7,572 nt of DNA from an uncultured Flavobacteriales bacterium (GTDB taxonomy: Bacteria; Bacteroidota; Bacteroidia; Flavobacteriales_E; Vicingaceae): positions 1-7,572 of the forward strand of contig CAJXRL010000133.1 in NCBI GenBank assembly GCA_913059105.1, read 5' to 3'. Under the pieces are notes generated by a model. The model was not told the DNA's origin. It saw nothing but the letters and a program-made list of their open reading frames with translations, and searched no databases. Both the position numbers and the translations under genes were made by a program. Position 1 is the stretch's first letter, and the number at the start of each line of letters is the position of its first letter. Below, piece by piece: positions 1 through 7,140 of the stretch.

Positions 1-46
1 AGATTTCTGCCTGTCTCGTGGGCTCGGAGATGTGTATAAGAGACAG
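1..46. other. Nextera i7 library adapter (artefact)
   Basis: These bases are not genomic. Positions 1-4 match the end of the P7 oligo, 5-12 (TTCTGCCT) match the i7 index known as N703, and 13-46 match the Nextera read-2 arm, ending in the 19-bp Tn5 mosaic end at 28-46. The reverse complement of the same arm and index lies at the other end of the window. Genomic sequence starts at about 47. Confidence 0.98.
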
Positions 47-54
47 TTGCTATA

Positions 55-1128
55 GTGAATCAACAAAATAAAACATACAAAGTTCTGGGAATTATGTCAG
101 GAACTTCACTTGACGGAATCGATTTGTGTTTAGCTGAATTTAAGCTATTTGAAGACAAATTGGACTACTCTATTTTAGTAACAGAAACACACAATTATTC
201 CGTTGAATGGGAAAATAATTTGAGGAACATTGAAGCTAAATCTGCAGTTAACTTAGCTAAATTAGATTTTAAGTACGGTAAACACCTAGGTACTATTGCC
301 TCCAAATTCCTTTTGAAAAACGACCAAAATGCAGACTTAATCGCATCCCATGGCCACACGATTTTTCACCAAATTGAAAAAGGATTTACCTACCAACTTG
401 GTCATGGGGCTTCTATTACAGCAGAAAGCGAAATAACTTGCGTCAGCGATTTTAGAAGTTTGGATGTCGCTTTAGGAGGACAAGGAGCACCGTTAGTTCC
501 TTTTGGAGATGAAAAACTATTTAGTTCTTATGATGCATGCGTCAATTTAGGAGGTATTGCTAACCTCTCATTCAAAAAGAATAATGAACGACTAGCATTT
601 GATGTTTGCGCTTGTAATATGGTTCTGAATTATTTTATGAATAAATTTCGACAAGTCAAATTTGACCTGGATGGGGAATTTAGCAATAGCGGTCATTTAA
701 TCCCTGCGTTGTATAATGATTTAAACGACTTAGAATTTTTTAATTCTTCAGGACCAAAATCCTTGGGAAAAGAATGGGTATTCGAAAAAATAATACCGCT
801 CATGGAAAAACGGGAAGAAACATTATCAGATGTGCTATTTACGTTCACAAAACATATTGCATTTCAAATCGCAAATACGCTTAAATCCAATAACATATCT
901 AAAAACATTCTATTTACAGGAGGTGGAAGCAAAAATAAATTTCTAATAAAACTTTTGAAAGAAGAAGGTTTGGAATTTGAATTACCGAATGAAACAATAA
1001 TAGACTTCAAAGAAGCACTGATTTTTGCCTTTCTCGGATTAAACCGGTTTTTGGGCAAAATCAATACCCTAAAAAGTGTTACCGGAGCAACCAGAAATAG
1101 CTGCGGAGGAAACATTTATCTTCCCTAA
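55..1128 (+). CDS. anmK: Anhydro-N-acetylmuramic acid kinase
   Basis: AnmK cleaves and phosphorylates 1,6-anhydro-MurNAc with ATP to give MurNAc-6-phosphate in the cytoplasm, so that murein fragments can be recycled. The 357 residues show the family's ASKHA-type ATPase motifs in order: GIMSGTSLDGID (residues 12-23), SHGHT (98-102), the active-site block DFRSLDVALGGQGAPLVPFGD split over 132-152, NLGGIAN (164-170), a degenerate phosphate motif FDVCACN (182-188), FTGGGSKN (287-294) and EALIFAFLG (320-328). The C-terminus GGNIYLP is typical of Bacteroidota members, and the length is normal. The assigned start is GTG at 55. Only eight genomic bases precede it before the adapter and the frame stays open, so an upstream start beyond the contig cannot be excluded. 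The next ATG lies inside the first ATP-binding motif and is too late. The family call is firm; the start is less so. Confidence 0.95.
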   Translation: MNQQNKTYKVLGIMSGTSLDGIDLCLAEFKLFEDKLDYSILVTETHNYSVEWENNLRNIEAKSAVNLAKLDFKYGKHLGTIASKFLLKNDQNADLIASHGHTIFHQIEKGFTYQLGHGASITAESEITCVSDFRSLDVALGGQGAPLVPFGDEKLFSSYDACVNLGGIANLSFKKNNERLAFDVCACNMVLNYFMNKFRQVKFDLDGEFSNSGHLIPALYNDLNDLEFFNSSGPKSLGKEWVFEKIIPLMEKREETLSDVLFTFTKHIAFQIANTLKSNNISKNILFTGGGSKNKFLIKLLKEEGLEFELPNETIIDFKEALIFAFLGLNRFLGKINTLKSVTGATRNSCGGNIYLP

Positions 1129-1144
1129 AAATTGTTAACAATTT
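1129..1144. repeat. Perfect 16-bp palindrome between anmK and dehydrogenase
   Basis: AAATTGTTAACAATTT reads identically on both strands and starts right after the anmK stop codon. It lies 27 bp upstream of the putative -7 element of the next gene. It may be an operator for a dimeric regulator, or a chance product of AT-rich sequence. It has no T-tract in a terminator position and no loop, so it is not a conventional terminator. Confidence 0.6.
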
Positions 1145-1171
1145 AACAAGATTAAAGTCGGTGTTTTTTTC

Positions 1172-1179
1172 TAATTTTG
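1172..1179 (+). promoter_or_regulatory. Putative Bacteroidota -7 promoter element
   Basis: TAATTTTG fits the Bacteroidota primary-sigma -7 consensus TAnnTTTG and ends 16 bp before the dehydrogenase ATG, which implies a very short leader. No clear TTG -33 element is found about 19 bp upstream, so the match rests on the -7 box alone. Confidence 0.5.
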
Positions 1180-1195
1180 CGGGCAAATTACAGCC

Positions 1196-2422
1196 ATGGA
1201 AGAGTTACTAAAAAAGTACGAAAACAAGCAGCCAGAAATAGTTTTTGAATGGAAAGATTCAGAAACAGAAGCAGAAGGTTGGGTAGTTATCAACTCATTA
1301 AGAGGAGGAGCTGCAGGCGGTGGTACAAGAATGAGAGTTGGTTTGGATAAGCATGAAGTAACCTCTTTGGCAAAAACCATGGAAATAAAATTCACTGTTT
1401 CGGGTCCAGCAATTGGTGGTGCTAAATCAGGAATTAATTTTAATCCAAAAGATCCTAGAAAAAGAGGAGTTTTAGAGAGATGGTATAAAGCAGTTGCTCC
1501 ATTGCTAAAGAATTATTACGGAACTGGAGGAGATTTAAACGTTGATGAAATTCACGAAGTAATCCCTATCACAGAAAAATCAGGCGTATGGCACCCACAA
1601 GAGGGAGTGTTTAACGGTCATTTCAAGCCTACGGAAGCTGAAAAAATTAACCGTATTGGACAACTTCGTTATGGAGTTCTTAAAGTCATTGAAGACGATA
1701 AATTTACTCCAAGAGTTGAAAACAAATACGTTGTTGCTGATATGATTACAGGTTATGGAGTTGCCGAGTCTGTAAAACACTACTACTCTATTTACGGTGG
1801 AGATCTAAAAGGCAAAAAAGTAATTGTTCAAGGTTGGGGCAATGTAGGAGCCGCAGGAGCATATTACTTAGCTCAAAGTGGAGCAAAGATTGTTGGCATC
1901 ATTGATCGCGAAGGTGGATTAATTAATGAAGAAGGTTTCACTTTTGATGAAGTTAAAACCTTGTTTTTAGAAAAAGACGGCAATCAACTCAAATCGGACA
2001 ACATGCTTTCATTTGAAGAGGTGAATAGTAAAATTTGGTCCATTGAGGCTCAAGTTTTTATTCCTTGTGCTGCATCTCGTTTAATTACAAAGAATCAAGT
2101 TGACAAGATGATTGACTCAGGCATAGAAGTAATTGCTGCAGGAGCAAATGTTCCTTTTGCGGACCAAGAAATATTTTTTGGCCCTATTGCAGAATACACC
2201 GATAGCAAAATAAGCATTATTCCAGATTTTATTTCAAACTGTGGAATGGCTCGCGTATTTGCTTACTTAATGACTGATAGTGTTGAAATGACAGACGAAG
2301 GTATTTTTAATGATACTTCTGACACGATCAAAAAAGCAATGGAAGAAGCTTATGAAGTCTCTTCCAGCAAAACAAACATTGCAAAGACTGCGTTTACTAT
2401 AGCATTAAACAAATTGATTTAG
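1196..2422 (+). CDS. Glu/Leu/Phe/Val-type amino-acid dehydrogenase
   Basis: This is an NAD(P)-dependent oxidative deaminase of the glutamate/leucine dehydrogenase superfamily, cytoplasmic, interconverting an L-amino acid with its 2-oxo acid and ammonia. The 408 residues contain the N-terminal dimerisation/catalytic domain with GGGTRMR (41-47), a first lysine K65 in MEIKFTVSGP, and the catalytic-type lysine K77 in GGAKSG. The two are 12 apart, as in the known family. An acidic segment GGDLNVDE (111-118) lies where the catalytic aspartate is expected. The Rossmann domain starts at about 205 with VIVQGWGNVGAAGA (209-222), followed by D237 at the end of the second strand. SNCGMARVFAY (347-357) is near the C-terminus. 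Exact substrate and cofactor preference cannot be read safely; leucine/valine or glutamate are the alternatives. The ATG has no Shine-Dalgarno sequence, as usual in this phylum. It lies 67 bp after anmK and probably opens a new transcript from the -7 box at 1172. nhaD follows after 23 bp. Confidence 0.9.
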   Translation: MEELLKKYENKQPEIVFEWKDSETEAEGWVVINSLRGGAAGGGTRMRVGLDKHEVTSLAKTMEIKFTVSGPAIGGAKSGINFNPKDPRKRGVLERWYKAVAPLLKNYYGTGGDLNVDEIHEVIPITEKSGVWHPQEGVFNGHFKPTEAEKINRIGQLRYGVLKVIEDDKFTPRVENKYVVADMITGYGVAESVKHYYSIYGGDLKGKKVIVQGWGNVGAAGAYYLAQSGAKIVGIIDREGGLINEEGFTFDEVKTLFLEKDGNQLKSDNMLSFEEVNSKIWSIEAQVFIPCAASRLITKNQVDKMIDSGIEVIAAGANVPFADQEIFFGPIAEYTDSKISIIPDFISNCGMARVFAYLMTDSVEMTDEGIFNDTSDTIKKAMEEAYEVSSSKTNIAKTAFTIALNKLI

Positions 2423-2445
2423 TTAAAATCTAAAAAGCTTTCCCC

Positions 2446-3870
2446 ATGTATACTTTAATGGTTGCCATTTTTGTCTTAGGCTATATAATGATTGCCTTTG
2501 AGCACCCTTTGAAAATCGACAAGGCCGCTCCTGCTCTCTTGATTGCTGTTTTAGGATGGACCGCCTATGTTTTTGGCATGGACGAGATTTTATTTAACCA
2601 TACTAATTTTCTAGAATATGTATCTAAAAATTATGGCTTAAACGATGGTTACAGCATGGCATCGGTAATTGCCGAGCATGGCAATCATTTTATTGTTCAC
2701 GAATTAGCCCACCATCTCACCCATCACTCAGAAATAATTTTCTTTCTATTGGGTGCCATGACCATTGTAGAACTAATTGATGCTCATGAAGGTTTTGCCG
2801 TAATTACGGACAGAATTAAAACAAAAAACAAAGTCAAACTACTGTGGATTGTTTGTCTTCTTACCTTCTTCTTTTCCGCAGCACTTGATAACTTAACTAC
2901 CTCAATCGTAATGATCTCGCTCCTGCGAAAGTTAATTTCTGATAAAAAAGAGAGATGGTTTTTTGCAGGACTAGTAATTATTGCAGCCAATGCAGGAGGC
3001 GCTTGGTCCCCTATTGGTGATGTAACAACTACGATGCTTTGGATAGGAACACAAATCACAGCATTTAACGTAATTACAGAGCTTTTTGTTCCTAGTCTAA
3101 TTTGCATATTAGTTCCGCTTATTTGGCTAAGTTTTACCAAAAAAGGAGAAGTAGAACGTCCAGTTATTACACAAGAAGCAGAGCACATGAGAAATAGAAC
3201 CTCTCAATTTGAAAGGAATTTAATTTTCTTTTTAGGTTTAGCATTGTTGCTATTTGTTCCGGTATTTAAAACTGTAACACACTTGCCTCCGTATATGGGG
3301 ATGTTGTTTGGTTTAGGTGTTTTGTGGGTGGTAACTGAAGTCATTCACAGACAAAAGAACCACGAAGTTAAGTCTGAACTATCTGTAATTGGTGTTCTGC
3401 GAAAAGTCGATATCGTAAGTGTTTTGTTCTTCTTAGGAATTTTAATTGCAATTTCCTCGCTGCAATCTGCAGGTCATTTAACCTCAATGGCAGTGCTCCT
3501 AAGAGAGAGTATTGGAGATGTCTATTTAGTAAATATTGTAATTGGCTTACTTTCCGCTATCGTTGATAATGTTCCATTAGTAGCAGCATCTATGGGAATG
3601 TACCCAATTTATACTCCTGAATTTCTTGCAACTCTTAATCCTGAAGATTTTGAATTCTATCAGCATTTTGTGCAGGACGGAAACTTCTGGGAATTCCTTG
3701 CATACTGCGCCGGAACTGGCGGCTCTGCACTTATAATTGGCTCTGCTGCAGGTGTTGCAGTTATGGGTATGGAGCGTATAGATTTCATTTGGTACATGAA
3801 AAAAATGAGTCTTTTTGCTATTGTTGGGTATCTAGCAGGTGCCGCCTACTACGTTATGGTAGTTGCCTAA
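2446..3870 (+). CDS. nhaD: Na+/H+ antiporter, NhaD family
   Basis: NhaD exports Na+ (or Li+) in exchange for protons across the inner membrane and belongs to the ion-transporter superfamily. The 474-residue protein is hydrophobic throughout with roughly 11-13 membrane segments. It shows the two pseudo-symmetric halves of that fold: SAALDNLTTSIVM (144-156) is mirrored by SAIVDNVPLVAASM (370-383), and the glycine-rich SPIGDVTTTMLWIGTQI (188-204) is mirrored by GTGGSALIIGSAAGVAVMG (423-441). The Asp-Asn pairs D148/N149 and D374/N375 are the likely ion-site residues. A histidine-rich stretch (H81-H94) precedes HSEIIFFLLGAM, as is common in NhaD. The start ATG is 23 bp after the dehydrogenase stop with no separate promoter visible, so cotranscription is likely. 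The protein is full length with no frameshift. NhaD is frequent in marine bacteria, which suggests a saline habitat. Confidence 0.93.
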   Translation: MYTLMVAIFVLGYIMIAFEHPLKIDKAAPALLIAVLGWTAYVFGMDEILFNHTNFLEYVSKNYGLNDGYSMASVIAEHGNHFIVHELAHHLTHHSEIIFFLLGAMTIVELIDAHEGFAVITDRIKTKNKVKLLWIVCLLTFFFSAALDNLTTSIVMISLLRKLISDKKERWFFAGLVIIAANAGGAWSPIGDVTTTMLWIGTQITAFNVITELFVPSLICILVPLIWLSFTKKGEVERPVITQEAEHMRNRTSQFERNLIFFLGLALLLFVPVFKTVTHLPPYMGMLFGLGVLWVVTEVIHRQKNHEVKSELSVIGVLRKVDIVSVLFFLGILIAISSLQSAGHLTSMAVLLRESIGDVYLVNIVIGLLSAIVDNVPLVAASMGMYPIYTPEFLATLNPEDFEFYQHFVQDGNFWEFLAYCAGTGGSALIIGSAAGVAVMGMERIDFIWYMKKMSLFAIVGYLAGAAYYVMVVA

Positions 3871-3883
3871 AGGAGCAATAAAA

Positions 3884-3955
3884 CTAACATTCCACTGTTA
3901 ATAGTTAGCATTAATTGATAATGCATGCACATGCTAAAGGCATAACTTAGTGCAT
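3884..3955 (+). other. Weak stem-loops in the nhaD-exbB gap
   Basis: The 108-bp gap between nhaD and exbB has no ORF and no TAnnTTTG box. Three short pairings are possible: CTAACATT/AATaGTTAG (3884-3908), GCATTA/TAATGC around a five-base loop (3908-3924), and ATGCACATGC (3925-3934) pairing with GCAT and GTGCAT (3940-3943 and 3950-3955), leaving a six-base bulge. The first two share base 3908. None carries a T-tract, so they are not standard terminators. They may be mRNA processing or leader structures, or chance. Confidence 0.3.
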
Positions 3956-3978
3956 ATTCTAAAATCAATATATAGCTG

Positions 3979-4692
3979 ATGAATTCTATCATAATAGGTC
4001 AAATAAATGTTGCTGAGCCCCTAGTGGATAGCTTAAGTACTGAAGTCCCTGTTGAAAAAACACTTTCAATACTTGAACTAACTACCTCTGGAGGTATTGG
4101 TGGAACAATAATAATGTTCTCACTCCTTGTTCTTTCGATAATTGCTGTTTACATTTTTGTAGAGCGTTACATTACTATTAAAAATGCCGCAAAGGAAGAC
4201 GAAAATTTCATGAATCAAATCAAAGATTTCATTCATGATGGAAAACTTGAAGCAGCAAGGTCTCTTTGTAAAAGCACCCCTACCCCAATTTCTAGAATGA
4301 TAGAGAAGGGAGTAAATAGAATTGGCAAACCACTAGCAGATATAGCAGCAGCAATTGAAAACACCGGTAAGTTAGAACTGTTTAAGTTAGAAAATAACCT
4401 AGCAACTCTAGCTACAATTTCGGGTGCTGCTCCCATGATTGGATTCTTAGGAACGGTAATAGGGATGATTTTAGCTTTCCACCAAATGGCAGCTGCAGGA
4501 GGCAACATTGATGTTGCAATGCTTTCGGAAGGTATTTACACCGCCATGGTAACTACCGTTGCCGGTTTAGTAGTTGGTATTATTGCTTTCATTGGTTACA
4601 ATTTATTAGTAGCGAAAGTCGAAAAAGTAGTATTTAAAATGGAAGCAAGAACTACCGAGTTTTTAGACATCCTTAATGAACCTACAAAGTAA
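3979..4692 (+). CDS. exbB: MotA/TolQ/ExbB proton-channel family protein
   Basis: ExbB is the pentameric inner-membrane stator that, with ExbD, converts the ion gradient into motion of TonB. The 237 residues have an N-terminal periplasmic stretch, TM1 at about 42-62 (TIIMFSLLVLSIIAVYIFVE), a cytoplasmic helical domain (about 64-145), TM2 at about 151-172 with the family motif GFLGTVIG (155-162), and TM3 at about 186-208 with TAMVTTVAGL. T159 and T193 match the pore threonines of Escherichia coli ExbB. At the position of the E. coli TM3 glutamate (E176), my by-eye alignment puts T188. An in-frame TAG stop two codons upstream (3973) fixes the ATG as the earliest ATG start. The gene ends with TAATG, overlapping exbD by one base. 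TolQ is the main alternative name; the tonB-like gene two positions downstream favours ExbB. Confidence 0.9.
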   Translation: MNSIIIGQINVAEPLVDSLSTEVPVEKTLSILELTTSGGIGGTIIMFSLLVLSIIAVYIFVERYITIKNAAKEDENFMNQIKDFIHDGKLEAARSLCKSTPTPISRMIEKGVNRIGKPLADIAAAIENTGKLELFKLENNLATLATISGAAPMIGFLGTVIGMILAFHQMAAAGGNIDVAMLSEGIYTAMVTTVAGLVVGIIAFIGYNLLVAKVEKVVFKMEARTTEFLDILNEPTK

Positions 4693-5084
4693 TGGGATTA
4701 CGTTCTAGAAATAAAGTCAGTCCAAATTTCAACATGTCGTCAATGACCGATATTGTGTTTTTATTGTTGATATTTTTCATGCTTACCTCTACATTGGTTA
4801 GCCCGAATGCGCTAAACTTATTACTACCTAATAGTTCCACAAAGACACAAACGAAACAAACCGTTTCTGTTTCTATTACAAAAGAGCTTGATTTTTACAT
4901 CAATCAAGACAAGGTAGAGTTTGAATTTTTGGAGCCATTGTTGTTGAAGGAAATGGGAAATGACCCTAGCAACTCCATTATATTGCATGTCGACAAGACA
5001 GTTCCAATAAATGAAGCTGTGAAAGTGATGAATATTGCGAACGAGAATAAATTTAAACTGGTATTAGCGACTACATCAAAATGA
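4692..5084 (+). CDS. exbD: Biopolymer transport protein ExbD/TolR family
   Basis: ExbD is the single-span partner that sits inside the ExbB pentamer and carries the essential protonatable aspartate. The 130-residue protein has a short cytoplasmic N-terminus, then MTDIVFLLLIFFMLTST (18-34) as the only membrane helix with the conserved D20 at its start. A small periplasmic domain of about 90 residues follows, ending in a typical strand-helix-strand pattern (SIILHVDKTVPINEAVKVM, about 94-112). The length is at the lower end of the normal range for the family. The start codon shares its A with the exbB stop (TAATG), and the stop overlaps the tonB start by four bases (ATGA), so stoichiometry is probably kept by translational coupling. 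There is no signal of an independent promoter. Confidence 0.9.
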   Translation: MGLRSRNKVSPNFNMSSMTDIVFLLLIFFMLTSTLVSPNALNLLLPNSSTKTQTKQTVSVSITKELDFYINQDKVEFEFLEPLLLKEMGNDPSNSIILHVDKTVPINEAVKVMNIANENKFKLVLATTSK

Positions 5085-5860
5085 GTCAAGAACCGTCTGA
5101 AAATAAAAACAAGCGAAAAGGCTTAATTACTACCATCACTGTGCATGCAGTTTTAGTAGTCCTCTTTGCCTTTTATGGCCTGACTTATCTAGACCCGCCA
5201 CCTGAACAAGGAGGCATACCTATAAACTTTGGCACTTCTGACGACGGAATGATGTCAGACATTCCTGAACCTCCAAGTGAATCTATCCCTGAACATACTC
5301 AGCCGGAAAATACAGACCAAGTTGATGATGAAGTGATGACGCAAGACGCAGAAGAAGCGCCAGCTATAGTAGAAAAAAAAGAAGAGAAAAAGGTAGAAGA
5401 AAAAAAGGAAGTTGAGGAAAAGAAGCCGGAACCAAAGCCCAACAGAGCTTTGAATATGGCGGATAGAATGAAAAAAAACAATACCTCCGAAGGTGGAGGT
5501 GATGGAAATACAGGAAAAGCTGGAGACCAAGGCAAATTAAATGGCGATCCTAACAGCAAAAATTACAGCGGATTAGGTGGTTCAGGTGGAGGGCCTTCAT
5601 TCTCTCTAGGTGGAAGAAGTATGAAATATACTCCTCCTATTGAAGATAACTCTCAAGATGAGGGAACAGTTGTAGTTGAAATTATTGTCGACAAATACGG
5701 CAAAGTGGTTAGAGCAAGTGCAGGAGCAAGAGGCTCAAATACCGCTAGTCCGATTTTATACAAAAAAGCTAGAGATGCTGCGTTAAATACAAAGTTTAGC
5801 GCCAATCCAGATGCTGACCAACAAAAAGGTACCATGACCTTTATTTTCATTTTAAATTAA
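5081..5860 (+). CDS. tonB: TonB-family energy transducer
   Basis: This protein spans the periplasm and passes energy from ExbB/ExbD to outer-membrane transporters, or acts like TolA if the complex is Tol-type. The 259 residues show a basic N-terminus (KNKRKG), one membrane anchor at about 15-36 with the TonB-typical histidine H22 (TVHAVLVVLFAFYG), an acidic Pro/Glu-rich stretch (38-96), a charged Lys/Glu run of 97-118, a PEPKP spacer (116-120), and a Gly/Ser/Asn-rich linker (135-178). The C-terminal domain (about 182-259) has GTVVVEIIVDKYGKVVRA, a helix KKARDAALNTKF and a final strand GTMTFIFIL. The usual YP-A-I-G segment that opens the TonB C-domain is absent: PPIEDNSQDEG stands in its place. 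The ATG overlaps the exbD stop by four bases and the TAA overlaps the folC ATG by one. TonB versus TolA-like is the open point. Confidence 0.86.
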   Translation: MSQEPSENKNKRKGLITTITVHAVLVVLFAFYGLTYLDPPPEQGGIPINFGTSDDGMMSDIPEPPSESIPEHTQPENTDQVDDEVMTQDAEEAPAIVEKKEEKKVEEKKEVEEKKPEPKPNRALNMADRMKKNNTSEGGGDGNTGKAGDQGKLNGDPNSKNYSGLGGSGGGPSFSLGGRSMKYTPPIEDNSQDEGTVVVEIIVDKYGKVVRASAGARGSNTASPILYKKARDAALNTKFSANPDADQQKGTMTFIFILN

Positions 5861-7077
5861 TGAACTATAAACAAACGCTTGAATACCTATTCAAGCAATT
5901 GCCAATGTACCAAAGGCAAGGGGAAAGTGCATTTAAAAAAGACCTTACAAACACTCTTTCCCTCTGTAAAATTTTAGGAAACCCTCAAGAACAGTTTAAA
6001 AGCATTCACATTGCAGGAACCAACGGCAAAGGTTCTTCAGCGCATATGTTGGCCTCAATTTTTCAAGAAGCGGGTTACAAGACAGGGCTATATACCTCCC
6101 CTCACTTAAAAGACTTTCGAGAAAGAATTCGAATCAATGGAGAAATGATTTCAGAAAAGCAGGTAGTCGAATTTGTTGACACTTACGATACCCAATTTGT
6201 TGATATAACTCCCTCTTTCTTTGAATGGACTGTTGCTTTAGCCTTCCACAGCTTTGCGGAAGAAAAAGTAGATATAGCAATAATTGAAACTGGGTTAGGA
6301 GGAAGATTGGACTCTACCAATATCATTCAACCAGAATTGTGCTTGATAACAAACATTGGCTTCGACCATATGGATATGTTAGGAAACACATTGAAAGAAA
6401 TAGCAGGCGAAAAAGCAGGAATTATAAAAGCAAAAACTCCCGTTATTATCTCTAATCATTCCGGACAAAAAATTGTATTCGAGGAAAAAGCAGAAGAACT
6501 AGAAAGCTCAATAATTTTTGCAAATGAAATAGAGTTGAAGTACTCATTCAGTTCAGACTTAACCGGAGATTATCAAAAAGAGAACATTAAAGGAGTCTAC
6601 ATTACCTGTTTAGAATCAATGAAATTAGGATGGAATTTATCGCAGGAAGCCATTAAAACAGGCTTATTAAAAGTGGTAAAAAACACTGGAATAAGAGGGC
6701 GATGGGAGATTTTAAAGGAGAACCCTCTGACTATTGCCGATACAGCTCACAATAAAGAAGGTCTACAAATCGCACTAAATCAGTTAAAAAGTCTGAACGC
6801 CAAGAGCTATCATTTTGTGATTGGTTTTGTGAAGGACAAAAAAGTAGCAGAGGTTCTTCAATTGTTTCCAAAAGAAGCAAACTATTATTTCTGTCAAGCT
6901 TCTGTACCTAGAGCATTACCAATTACTGAGTTAAATTCTATAGCTGACAGCTTGGGATTTAAAGGACGGTATTTTTCAACTGCAAAAGAAGCATTTTCTT
7001 GCGCTAAAATTGCATGTCAAGAATCTGAAATTGTGTACGTTGGCGGAAGTAATTTTGTAGTAGCTGAAATACTTTAA
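5860..7077 (+). CDS. folC: Folylpolyglutamate synthase / dihydrofolate synthase
   Basis: FolC adds glutamate to dihydropteroate and then to folates, using ATP in the cytoplasm, which makes and retains reduced folates. It is a Mur-ligase-fold enzyme. In the 405 residues I see the P-loop GTNGKGS (53-59), TSPHL (79-83), ETGLGGRLDSTN (143-154), TNIGFDHMDMLG (164-175) with the Mg-site histidine H170, EKAGIIK (184-190) with the usual lysine segment, GIRGRWE (277-283) and DTAHN (294-298, DGAHN in many relatives) at the start of the C-terminal domain. VGGSNFVVAE (394-403) is a typical Bacteroidota ending. The length is normal. The ATG overlaps the tonB stop by one base (TAATG), so it is probably translated from the exbB-exbD-tonB transcript. 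It is functionally unrelated to energy transduction, so the linkage is likely one of conserved order or shared expression. Confidence 0.95.
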   Translation: MNYKQTLEYLFKQLPMYQRQGESAFKKDLTNTLSLCKILGNPQEQFKSIHIAGTNGKGSSAHMLASIFQEAGYKTGLYTSPHLKDFRERIRINGEMISEKQVVEFVDTYDTQFVDITPSFFEWTVALAFHSFAEEKVDIAIIETGLGGRLDSTNIIQPELCLITNIGFDHMDMLGNTLKEIAGEKAGIIKAKTPVIISNHSGQKIVFEEKAEELESSIIFANEIELKYSFSSDLTGDYQKENIKGVYITCLESMKLGWNLSQEAIKTGLLKVVKNTGIRGRWEILKENPLTIADTAHNKEGLQIALNQLKSLNAKSYHFVIGFVKDKKVAEVLQLFPKEANYYFCQASVPRALPITELNSIADSLGFKGRYFSTAKEAFSCAKIACQESEIVYVGGSNFVVAEIL

Positions 7078-7086
7078 TTTTTTTTT
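7047..7086 (+). terminator. Possible weak terminator at the end of folC
   Basis: AAGTA (7047-7051) pairs with TACTT (7070-7074), with further T-A pairs inside (7053-7054 with 7067-7068). A run of nine T (7078-7086) follows the folC stop codon. The stem is AT-rich and overlaps the last codons, so termination strength is doubtful. The T-run is the stronger part of the signal. Confidence 0.35.
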
Positions 7087-7095
7087 AATTTTCGA

Positions 7096-7125
7096 TTGTC
7101 ACAATATTCAATTCTAGTATATTTG
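7096..7125 (+). promoter_or_regulatory. Promoter of tRNA-Val(UAC)
   Basis: A TTG at 7096-7098 is followed after 19 bases by TATATTTG at 7118-7125. Both boxes and the spacing fit the Bacteroidota primary-sigma promoter (TTG, about 17-23 bases, TAnnTTTG). Transcription would start around 7131-7133, a few bases before the tRNA 5' end. This is the best promoter in the window. Confidence 0.8.
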
Positions 7126-7140
7126 CATTCCGAATTTTTC

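Noticed and set aside
2784..3188. 134-residue minus-strand open frame inside nhaD
   Set aside because: It lies wholly within a well-supported membrane protein gene and shows no domain of its own.
3871..3875. AGGAG right after the nhaD stop, like a Shine-Dalgarno site
   Set aside because: No start codon follows at a useful distance, and genes here do not use Shine-Dalgarno sites.
3911..3929. Fur-box-like TGATAAT before exbB
   Set aside because: Only one half-site matches; the second half of the inverted repeat is missing.
5255..5559. Long open frames on the minus strand opposite tonB
   Set aside because: They mirror the Lys/Glu- and Gly-rich coding of tonB, giving Phe/Ser-rich low-complexity peptides with no family resemblance.
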